From Bolinopsis microptera (lineage: Eukaryota > Ctenophora > Tentaculata > Lobata > Bolinopsidae): a stretch of 64,000 nucleotides of DNA. A program made the position numbers and the translations under genes. Below, piece by piece: positions 13,481 to 22,881 of this stretch. Within the stretch, counting starts at the first letter, position 1, and every line of letters starts with the position of its first letter. The stretch covers positions 15,951,118 to 16,015,117 of the forward strand of contig NC_087078.1 of the NCBI RefSeq assembly GCF_026151205.1, read 5' to 3'. The notes beneath the pieces were generated by a model. That model worked only from the letters and a program-made list of their open reading frames with translations. It did not search any database and was not told where the DNA came from.

Positions 13481-14040
13481 TAGTTTTTCAGAGTTAATCA
13501 TCACCTATAGACAGCATGAGAGTAGGCATGACCATCTCGAAGTAATAATAATGCTTATATAATGTGAAGATTATACTTGGTCAGATGGGGCTTAATATTA
13601 TGATGGGATATAAATCAAATTGCAACCAAATATTTGCGATACACCTCGTCTGTCGTCAGCTAGCTAGCGCAGGTAGCGCTAACTATCGCAAAACATCGGT
13701 TTCAAATATATACGATATACCTCGTAAGCTAGCGCTATAGCTCGTCAGCTAGCGTTATATATTTAATAATTAATACGTCGCTATATATGATAATGAAATA
13801 ATACGTCGTCAACGTTTGATGAAATCTTTTTTTAAAGCCTATCGCATAATTTAATTCAAGAAGCGGAGTTCAGATCGAAATGACTTTATAGTTCGATCAG
13901 TTTGATGGGCACTTAACCATTAATATTATATAAATATTGTCATGTAATGTCATAACTTGTCGTCTTGTCAGCAAAACATTTTAATTGATATAATGCCAGG
14001 AAACCTTACTGCAGCTGGGCCGGGCCTATACTATCTCCGA

Positions 14041-14640
14041 AAGTAAAAGAAATAGAGACTTACTGGGCGGCGCTCAGCCTGTCATTCCGCCGCGCTGAAT
14101 CTCTATGTTTATGAACATAATAGCGCTTGTATCACGTTGTGACCCATACTGTCGTTTCACTATAGTAGAGTTTTTGTAGCGCGATGCACTACTGGGTCGC
14201 GCCGCGCATCAAATAATTCTTCTCGCATCAAATAATTATTCTCTTCGGTAGATCGGCGCGAGATGCACCACTTCTGTGCCTCACCGAGCTGCGAAGGATT
14301 GACATCGTGAATAAAGTAGAATTTCTACGATACAGGAGGAGCCGCGCACTCGTGCGTGGCGGGTCATACAACGTATGACAAAATAGCGCGCCGGGGCCGG
14401 GGCCCCAGGTAAGTTTTTTGCTTGGAGGGCTTCGACGCGCCGCGCAAACTAGCATTCTTGTTGATTCACGATGTCAATCCTTCGCAGCTCGGTGAAGCAC
14501 AGTGGTGCATCTCGCCGATCTACCGAAAAGAATTATTTGATGCGCGGCGCGACCCAGTAGTGCATATCGCGCTACAAGCATTCTTGCTTCGCATCGAACC
14601 CATCGTCAATCAAGTTTTTTGCAACATTTTCGCCTCGTAA
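14041..14640. repeat. GC-rich interspersed repeat family, composite copy
   Basis: A mosaic of blocks that recur elsewhere in the window. These include TACTGGGCGGCGCTCAGCC near 14060 (again near 28265); a block with GCGCGATGCACTACTGGGTC near 14180 (again near 16430, and inverted near 14460-14580, 28800-28905 and 29040-29160); and GGCGGGTCATACAACGTATG near 14360 (again near 29180, and inverted near 18040). The local CpG-rich composition contrasts sharply with the AT-rich background. It appears to be a mobile family whose full form I cannot reconstruct. Confidence 0.7.
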
Positions 14641-15307
14641 AAGGGGGCGCCAAATCCAAAATCGTCGTTTGAATGTGGGACAATTTGTGATTTGGAAAAA
14701 CTTAACTACAAACTACGGTACTAGCAAAACTGGGCGTTTTGTTATAGAAACACACTTTTTTAAAGATTTTACCGGCGTATCCTCTAAAATCATTTAATCT
14801 GTTCAATTTTAGGGAGGGGCGCCAAAAGGGGTGGGGGCGCTTTTTCAGCGTGGGCAGTGGGGCCGTGGGGGATTGTAGGTTTACAACCAACCAGGACGCG
14901 CGCCGAGTTAGAACAGATATTTTACGAGTATCACCCGTTGATTTGAAACTTTTACAAAATAGCAAATATACAAATGTACAGCAAATCGAACAAACATATA
15001 AAATGGGCCGAAATGTATAAATGCTATAAAGCGTGGGTCAGTGAAACAAGTTCAGAGGACAACTTTTAAAACACAAGGTTTATGGCCGCCCAAAGTCTCA
15101 ATAACGTCACCTCCACCTAGTAATAAAATTATGAAATATGAAGTGTGAAACAAATTATGAAATATGAAGTGTGAAACAATCAAGAAATAGCTCGTATATA
15201 AATTATAAAATTGTCTCTCAAATACAGATAACGTCCGAAAACTATTAAGATACACAATACTCATTCAAATACTGATCAGTGTCCGAGAGACATGAACTGC
15301 TAGTGCT
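14641..15307. other. Repeat remnants, no gene
   Basis: Contains another recurrent block near 14874-14915 (GTAGGTTTACAACCAACCAG and a following GC-rich stretch) also found near 28505 and 28692. Otherwise no coding signal was found. Confidence 0.5.
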
Positions 15308-16045
15308 TCACGGTGGTTTCTTATCACGGCTACAGACTTTCCCGTACCGGATATAGTGGTCGAGATGAGTCTGTTCAACCCTCTTCTTCTTCAGGTCGGT
15401 AACCAGATGTTTCCTCGTTGCTCGTTCTTCGCTAGATCTATCTGGACAGATCCATACACTTTTGTGGGTCTCAACTAGCCTCAGTCTTCCTGTTTTCGTC
15501 AGAATCTGTTGAACCGCTGTAGAGCTTGGGACAGTGATCTTTACTGGTCGGATAGTCGTACTACCTGGCCTCTTCCTGCCGACTCTAGTCGCTTCGAAGT
15601 GAGGTTTCTCCCCAATCTCCTCCAGAACTGCGGTTACTAGCGCTGGAAGCTGTTCTCCCTCTTCTTCTTTCAACCCAAACACGATCAGGTTCTTGCTCCT
15701 GTCCTCCTCTGCAGCCACACTCTTCATCACCTTCTTCAGGATGTTACTGTTGCAGACCGTACCACTTGCACTGTTCTGTTGTACAGTTGCACTGTAGCTC
15801 TTAATCCCTGACTCCACCGTTGTTTGCACTGTCTTTTTAACCGACGTCTTAAACAACTCTAGTTCTTTGTCCTTCTGCACAAAAGTTAATGGGGGGAAGG
15901 CGCCAACTTGGCGCCAACTTGGAGGACTTCGACGCGCCGCGCAAACTAGCATTCTTGCTTCGCATCGAGATCGTTGCTCTGCTTCGCAAAGCAACGATCT
16001 GGAAGGGTTGACATCGTCAATCAAGGAGCCAACATGAACAGGCAA
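15308..16045 (-). mobile_element. Non-LTR retrotransposon ORF1-like fragment
   Basis: A 245-codon open frame. The middle is a Lys/Glu-rich, probably helical stretch, followed by RSKNLIVFGLKEEEGE, a pattern typical of the RRM-like region in ORF1 proteins of CR1/L2-type and related LINEs, and a C-terminal basic segment. Such proteins bind the element's RNA. The first 60 or so codons overlap the GC-rich interspersed family (near 15915-16045), so the listed start may be a chimera with another repeat. No reverse transcriptase follows it here, so this is a fragment. The family call rests on pattern recognition. Confidence 0.55.
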
Positions 16046-17073
16046 CGTTACCAGTTACGCGTGCACTGCCCCTAAGGGGGAAATTTGGGACAATTTAAAT
16101 ATTGAGTTATGATCGCGAAAAGTCACATTTTGGGCCAAATGAAAGTTTGCAATTTTAACTTTGCAAATTCATATCCTCTGATTAGCTGAATATTGTGTCA
16201 CGTGAAGCTGGGATGCGTTGCACGCGTGCAGTAAACTTAAGCATTAAACGCGCTCGAGTATGAGCTCGGCGCTCGCCGCTCGCTGTGATGTGTGAAGACG
16301 CGATTACCTTTAGTAGTAGTGCATAGTAACACGCCCAGCCAGTAAGGACAAAGTTTGCTGGGCCGGTGGAACTGGATTTATATGAATTAAACAAGAATTA
16401 AACAGGAATTAAACATGAAATGACCTTGTAGCGCGATGCACTACTGGGTCGCGCCGCGCATCAAATAATGCTTCTCGGTAGATCGGCGAGATGCACCACT
16501 GTGCCTCACCGAGCTGCGAAGGATTGACATCGTGAATCAAGAAATGACCACTAGGAGAACACTAATTTTAAATTTAACGAACTCGTCTTGGTAATTCAAC
16601 AATTCATTAACAATAAAGACGATCAGAACCCTAACACCTAAAAATCGAGAGAAAGCTATAAAAACAAAATTTTAAAAATTATAATTTTATAATCGCGTTA
16701 CAATTTCACGAAAGAGAAGAAAACAAATCGAATATAATAATTTAAATATAACGAGTAAAAAAGAAAGGAGGCTGTGCTTAATGTGTTCAAGGAAAGCCGA
16801 TCTCCAGTGTAGCGACCTTTTTAATTTCTTTTATATCCTCAGATCGTGACTGCTAGATCGAAGTTTAGCAATGTTAGCTTTTTAACCCTGTATGGGAGCT
16901 GTAAGTTACGGTTCTTTACCAAACTCAGCTATATCATGTGAGAAGTAATTGAATGTTGATTAAATATTAAATATTTATTTTCAGGGTTTCCGCGCGGTAT
17001 TTGGTGGGCCGTTTACAGTTTAGTGACTTTGAGCACAGTCGGATTCGGTAACAATATCGCTCCTACTATAAAT
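16046..17073. other. Repeat copy and AT-rich DNA, no gene
   Basis: Includes another copy of the GC-rich interspersed family at about 16428-16545 in forward orientation. The remainder is AT-rich and shows no coding signal. Confidence 0.55.
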
Positions 17074-17422
17074 CGCTCGCCCAAATTTTAAGAAAATTCT
17101 TGTGAAAAGGCCCTTTGGGTGTAAAATTGATCTGAATCGGTGTATTTTGGACGCTGATTCCGAATCACTCCACATGACGTAGGGTAAAAATGCTTCCACG
17201 GAGAGTTATGGGCAAAAAACCGTTGTGGTCACGTGACAGGCTAGTAAAACATGAATTCGATTATTTAGGGCTCGGGTTAGGGTTAGGGTTGTGGTAAGGG
17301 TTCTGGTTAGCTTCGGGGTTATGGTTAGGGTTAGGGTTGGGATTAGGGTTTATGTAAAACCGTTTTGTACGGCTGCAAAACCATAAAAACCAAAGTCACC
17401 GCGTGAAATTTTTGGGCGAGCG
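17074..17422. mobile_element. Short inverted-repeat element carrying telomere-like repeats
   Basis: Ends CGCTCGCCCAAA and TTTGGGCGAGCG are inverted, and the element is flanked by AAT at 17071-17073 and 17423-17425. The interior includes a degenerate run of TTAGGG-type repeats (about 17267-17352). Size and structure suggest a MITE, although the inverted ends are short. Confidence 0.5.
17267..17352 (+). repeat. Degenerate interstitial TTAGGG array
   Basis: Several GGTTAGGGTTAGGG units mixed with variants (GGTTGTGG, GGTTCTGG, GGTTATGG). TTAGGG is the usual animal telomere repeat. It lies within the inverted-repeat element at 17074-17422, so it may have travelled with it. Confidence 0.7.
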
Positions 17423-18265
17423 AATTAGTAAGAGCCTGCATGATATTATAGTACCTGTAAGACTAAGTATGTTGAATTACTTATTTGTGATAATTTATTA
17501 CTACGTTAAAAAACCTTTAAAAATACTTATATTAATGCAAATATTCTTTGCTGTTACTATATAACTAGCTATAAAACTGCAAGTAGCTGAATATGGAATA
17601 AAAATCACACAATCTATCGTGATGAATTATTGTCATACGTTGTATGACCCGCCTAGAGGACCTTAGCGTGAATAATTATGTCCGTGAAAATAATGTCTGT
17701 GGCATTAAGGTCCGTGAATAATAAAGTCCGGTAATTATTTCGATTAATTTTTGTGTGTGTGTCCCTACATATGCGTAGATGTCTGTAGCCGATTACTATA
17801 TGAGTATATTATCTTATTAGTATACTAGGACAAATATAATCACTCCTCAGCCACATTCACTCTGTATTCAATTTCATAACAGTAAGTTAACTAAGTACTT
17901 AAGTTATTACACCATGATTACTATGATTCTAGATTGCAAAGCCATTTTCCGTGGTCGCATATTATAATACGGAATTATCAAAAATGTTCTACTCTAAAAA
18001 TTACAACAATGCGACTCATAAATAATTATCCTTTCCTTGTCATACTGCATACGTTGTATGACCCGCCGCGCACGAAGTGCGCGGCTCCCCCTGTATCGTC
18101 AGGACGATAAAGGACCATAGTGAAACGACCGTGGGGGTCGCAACGTGATACAATCCTTTCCAGATATAACAAAAAGATTTATCATCGATTGATTTAACAA
18201 TTCACAGACTAGTTGGCTGATTGCTTAATTAATTATAATAATAAAACCAAATGATTATGTTTTAC
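17423..18265. repeat. Repeat remnants, no gene
   Basis: Contains inverted partial copies of the GC-rich family: CATACGTTGTATGACCCGCC near 17635, and near 18045-18110 followed by a GC-rich hairpin. The rest is AT-rich without coding signal. Confidence 0.5.
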
Positions 18266-19590
18266 CGTCGTATAAATCTCCGTCAGGGTACGTCATTATT
18301 CCCCGGCCCTGTCTCTTGAAGTCCACTATCTCTCCATAATATTTAACTCCTCCTGTAATGGGTAACTAGTTAAGAGGTAACTAAGAGGTAACTAAGAGGT
18401 AACTAAGAGGTAACTAAGAAGTAACTACCTTACAAGACATTTTTGTGGCGGACCAATGTGCGACGACCGAAATTTTGGCGGTCCGAAAATATGGCGAAAT
18501 TGAACAAAAACCGTCACATTTCGGACGTCACAGAAAATAAGGGTATTTTTCATCATTTTGTTTTCTGACACAAAGGAAATTCAAAATTTTCTAAAAATCG
18601 GTAAAATCATGTTGAAACAAAATGAAACTTATAAATCGATTTCTTCATCTTCCTCTAAGGGGTCCGGCTCGAATCTTTCAGTTTCACTTATTGAGTTTGG
18701 TCTTAAATTGTTTATCTTGACTTACCTAGTCTATAAGACGTTTATGTTAGCACATAAATGTAATTTATTGTAAATTTAAAACGTATAACTTGACATTAAA
18801 TTCATCATGGAATATTGTGTTTATTTGTCCCACCATCATATCACTAACTTTTCAAGAACAAAATGAATCGATGAAGCCACAATTATTGGAATAAGCTAAA
18901 AATAATGCGACGGATTCTATTACGACGACCGAAATTTTGGCGGTCCGAAAACATGGCGAAATTTCGGGAAAACCGTCGCATTTCGTACGTTATAAAAATG
19001 TCTTGTAAGGTAAGAGGTAACTAAGAGGTAACTAAGATGTAACTAAGAGGTAACTAAGAGGTAACTAAGAGGTAACTAAGATGTAACTAAGAGGTAACTA
19101 AGAGGTAACTAAGAGGTAACTAAGAGGAAACTAAGAGGTAACTAAGAGGTACGGTAACTAAGAGGTACGGTAACTAAGAGGTACGGTAACTAAGAGGTAA
19201 CTAAGAGGTAACTAAGAGGTAAATAAGAGGTAACTAAGAGGTAACGAAGAGGTAACTAAGAGGTAACTTAGTGGTAACTTAGAAGTAACTTAGAAGTAAC
19301 GAACAGATATCTAACAGGTGACGGATATCTAACAGGCAACTGACAGATATCTAACCGGTAACTCACATTAGAACTTATGGTACACTGAATGGCAGCAAAC
19401 AAAATATTATGTAAAAACAAATTTGGTATTTATCTTGGTATTTATTGATATTTATCCTTACATATTGTCTCAATTTCAGCAGAATAGTGTCTAAGTTACC
19501 TTTGTACTCGTATTTACAAGGTGGAAGGAGATGGTGAGGTAGTGTTCGTATTGAATCTCCAATCACACTCGGATCCATGGAACTTGTCAT
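18266..19590 (-). CDS. MORN-repeat protein, 5' two exons only
   Basis: Exon 1 (19590-19500) starts at an ATG and ends in phase 1 before GTAACT. Exon 2 (18352-18266) begins after TTACAG and ends in phase 1 before GTAAAA. Across the junction the protein reads CKYEYKGG then VKYYGEIVDFKRQGRG and IMTYPDGDLYDG, matching the MORN consensus (YxGxxxxgxxxGxGxxxxxdGxxYxG). MORN repeats bind phospholipids or act as scaffolds in junctional, ciliary and kinase proteins. I found no further exons downstream on this strand; the next 4 kb is repeat-rich, so the gene is either split by very long introns or broken. The intron between the two exons contains the 11-bp minisatellite and a MITE. Confidence 0.6.
18361..19290 (+). 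repeat. 11-bp minisatellite split by a MITE
   Basis: Unit AGGTAACTAAG, a few copies at about 18361-18427 and more than 20 at about 19011-19290, with variants such as GGTACGGTAACT and GGTAACTTAGAAG towards the right end. The two blocks are separated by an inserted element at 18428-19010. On the plus strand each unit contains AG/GTAACT, close to a 5' splice site. Confidence 0.9.
18428..19010. mobile_element. 583-bp TA-flanked inverted-repeat element
   Basis: Terminal inverted repeats begin CCTTACAAGACATTTTT at both ends, with partial similarity further in (a GACCGAAATTTTGGCGGTCC palindrome lies near each end). TA flanks both ends, as for Tc1/mariner-type insertions. It is inserted inside the AGGTAACTAAG array, so it is younger than the array. 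The 71-codon frame inside has no transposase motif. Confidence 0.75.
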
Positions 19591-20948
19591 CTTTTGGTTT
19601 CACTTTTGGTTTTAATTTTGGTTTCACTTTTGATTTCTCTTTCTTGGTAACTCTCTATCTTTCTCTTCAGTTTCTCGTCACGGTCTGAAATTATCAGTTG
19701 TTTCTATTTCTCTCTTGAATTGTTGTTAAAATCACATCAGCTAGAAATTGAAACTTAGCTAGTAAATTTAAACTTTGCTAGGGGAAGAGACAATAATTGT
19801 AAAATTTGACTTAAATTGCCATAATACTCAATATATTTTATGAGTTAAAGAACAAAGCAAATTTTAATTGTCTTCTCAGACTGTCGAAAAAAATTTGATT
19901 ATAAAGTCTAGATACAGAGACAGAATTATTTTTACGCTACATAATATACTTTAAAGTGTCAGTGGACAGGTTTAATGTTTATTTGTGTCCAAAGCACATG
20001 ATTTCTCCTAAACAAATGTACAAGCACGGATAAATAAATACAAAGATATAACAATAGACAGTTTTTGGGAGTTCCAAATAGTTTCTGATTATTCTGATTT
20101 GCGACAAATGATATTGCACTGTTAGGATAAACGACGTTTCAAAGTAACAACTTCTTATTCATGCTGACAAAATTGGTAAATATGTGAGAAAACTGTCTCA
20201 TAAAATTTATTAATCAAAAATGGCTAAACGACAACAAATTGTTCAAATACTCGACTAAAATTAGAATCAAAATCTATATATAATATACACCACTACTCGA
20301 TCTGCTATTCAATAAACTTAAGATATAACAGTACTACCTAAAAAGTAATACCTAAATATTTCGTGTACAGTAACAAGATGGCTGATAAATACAATTAATA
20401 TAACTAAAAAATATTCTCAGATTCAGGTTTTGTTTGCAGAATTGAATAATATCATTTTTAAAAACGTAACTACGTGGCAGGTTCACTTTATTATCAAAAA
20501 AACACATGCGGAAAATTATTTAATTTAAGTTATCGTTCTTTAAGGTCATAGCTCCATGCTCGTAAAACTTATTAAAAATGCTGAAAAAACCTTAGACAAA
20601 AGCTATAAAAGCAAAAAAAAACAATATCAAAAATTAATTATTTTCAAATCTGGAACTACTAAAAGTTAGCTAACGGGAAATTTAATAGTTAAGTTATGAT
20701 GGCTACCAGCTATCTAACATTCACTCAATTCAGTTCAACTACAGTTTAATCATCTTATTATTCCGCACATTATTTTGACATCTATACAGAAAAATGTTTG
20801 TTTTATCTTCTCCTATCGAGCTTAACATATTTTCAGTCTTTTATTTGTTTTATAGAAGATAAAATCAGAAGATCTTATTATCAAGGTAATCCATCCATTT
20901 CTTCTGATAGCATGATCTCGAATGAAAGTGTATGAGCGTACATCTGCA
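19591..20948. other. AT-rich, no firm gene
   Basis: A minus-strand frame ending near 19520 encodes a KVKPKLKPKVKPK stretch in low-complexity sequence, but it has no domain or clear acceptor. Nothing else is supportable. Confidence 0.5.
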
Positions 20949-21270
20949 TCAGTCATATTTATTCCCATTTCCATTTGAACCTAAGCGTTTTTCTTTTAAA
21001 AAATTAGCTTTGTCAATTCTCAGCATGTTAAGCTCGGATCCCATGATCTCGTTTCTCAGCGTCATCTGAAATTTATAAGGTTAAAAATTAATTTTTTCAA
21101 CCAAGCTTAATTCCATTTTGCGCATTACTCAACTTATAAGCTAAAAGTTTCATCCAGAAAAAAAAAATGTGAAAAGGCATAAGAAACGGTACCTTCTCAT
21201 TCATGATCCTGAGAAGCCAAACAACAATACTCAGTATAAAGACAACTGGAACCACTGATACAACGACCAT
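20949..21270 (-). CDS. Single-pass membrane microprotein, two exons
   Basis: Exon 1 (21270-21193) starts with an ATG preceded in frame by a stop and encodes 26 residues, nearly all a hydrophobic helix (VSVVPVVFILSIVVWLLR). Exon 2 (21065-20949) follows a 127-bp intron with GTACCG donor and TTTCAG acceptor, phase 0, and adds a 38-residue polar tail (GSELNMLRIDKANFLKEKR) before TGA. The predicted protein is 64 residues: one transmembrane segment with a short lumenal end and a basic cytosolic tail, as in many SMIM-type proteins. I do not recognise the family. It could instead be the 3' end of a larger receptor if an upstream exon joins by a splice site I did not see. Confidence 0.45.
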
Positions 21271-22881
21271 AATTTTTCACCAGCTCTCCAATATCCATCT
21301 TAAAGTTGCATTTTATATCCTCAAACTACACAATTTAAACTTAGGCATATATAGTGTAGACTTTCTGTCACAACAAGACTGTAACCCATAGTAACAAAAA
21401 CAAACAGAACCCCTAACGTCTGCTAACAATTTTCTTCTGATCCTCATATGAGCCCTGTCTCTAAAAACTCAACTGAACTAGCGTTTTGGTGTGTGCACGC
21501 ACATTCCCTGCCCCGTTAGTTACCTGTCCCTTCAAAATCAAACTAACAGTCAAGGACAAAAAGTCATACACCAAATGAGCATTATATTTTTATAAATTGT
21601 TTTACATCTCTTTATTCTGAAAAATGTGCTAAAAATTAAATTTCTTGTTTCATTGAAATTTCTTGTTTCATTGAGTGAGGATGACATGGACAATCTCCCT
21701 TGCTTGTGTGTTCCAGCCTTCTGACATTTCCCCCCACGTGTCCCACATATATTGTCGAATCTGAGATAAAATATTCGGTTATTTTGGGAAATTTTATAAG
21801 TTATTTTGCTTATTACTTTATTAGTATCAATTATTTTGAAAATTTTATAAATTATTTTGTTTCAATAACAGGCTTGGTGGTTATTATAATTGGTGTATAG
21901 TTTAATGGTGGTACGTTAAAGAAGCTCCGCCATATTACTTTATTGGTTCTGGTATTGGTCATGATGTGATGAGGGAAAAGCTCAACATGACTCCGAAAAC
22001 ACAAAGAAATAAAACTCATATAAAGAGTCAACCGGAAGGTTAGGAAAGTTTCACACGTGAACTTTTTATCTGACGAGGGCGAAAGTAAATTGACCACAGC
22101 TATACTTAATAAACCATATCATTTAGAATTTAGTATTATTGACTTATTTTTGTTTTTTACGTTTTGAGTACGTCTTGCTGTCTCATGGCCTCATTGGGGA
22201 CGTACATCGAAAATAGATATTGACCTGGGCACTGGGCAGTATCTTAACTTTTTACACGTACGCCGGTACGCGTTTTCAAATGGTGCCAGGTGTTCGTGGT
22301 TAAAGATTAGCCAGTTAAACTTAAACTAGCTAGTAAAACTATGACTACTCTTCTTCCATAGATAATGGATATAGACTCAAGACTTAACAGACTTGCCTAT
22401 AACCAATGGTTGCTGCATCATGAACTTACTGACTAGCGTCAAATTATCGTTATTAGAACTTTATCAGCTTTAGAAATTATAGTTTAATAGATTGTGATGC
22501 CAATGACATGTTTTAAGTTTAAGATAACATGTTGTTTAAAGCTCTTCGTGAATTGAGTTTAAAAGGTTTTGAATGCAGTCAGTTTAGAATATATCACATC
22601 ATTCGCTTCAAAGGATTGAAGGAAAAAATGAACGTCGGACACCGAAATGATTGATAAATTTGTTTGTAGGTGCATTATTGACAGCCTCTATAATATTAAC
22701 AGTTAGTTGGAACCAGCTCATCAGCATACCAACAACTTGCATTTGTTTTAGGGCAGTTCTGAATGCTGGCACCTTAGAATTCTATTAACGTAATAAGGCC
22801 ACCACTAGTAAATGTATTAAGATCATTTTGAGCTGAATCCCTTTACTATTACTTTGATATATTCAAACACGTAGTGCAAAA
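21271..22881. other. Intergenic with one copy of a dispersed block
   Basis: At about 21850-22185 (read on the minus strand from 22110) lies a block related to one at about 48380-48665 on the plus strand. Shared landmarks are AGTATA-CTGTGGTCA, CCCTC-TCAGATAAA, TTCACGTGT, TTTGTGTTTTCGGAGTCA and, on the other side, AGTACGTCTTG. Otherwise no gene is apparent. Confidence 0.55.

Larger units (their letters stand above)
13075..13563. mobile_element. tRNA-derived foldback element with 12-bp TSD
   Basis: Two 149-bp arms (13222-13370 and 13405-13553) are near-perfect inverted copies around a 34-bp loop. Each contains a tRNA-like cloverleaf. The whole insert is bounded by the direct repeat TGCTTATATAAT at 13075-13086 and 13552-13563, which fits a target-site duplication. 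The size and duplication suggest insertion of a tRNA-SINE-like unit as an inverted dimer. No coding capacity; the mirrored 62-codon frames on the two strands are consequences of the palindrome. Confidence 0.75.

Noticed and set aside
13278-13497. Mirrored 62-codon frames on both strands
   Set aside because: Explained by the tRNA-like palindrome.
18558-18773. 71-codon frame inside the TA-flanked element
   Set aside because: No transposase motif and no similarity I recognise.
18361-19290. CRISPR-like look of short regular repeats
   Set aside because: No unique spacers of constant length; it is a plain tandem array in an animal genome.
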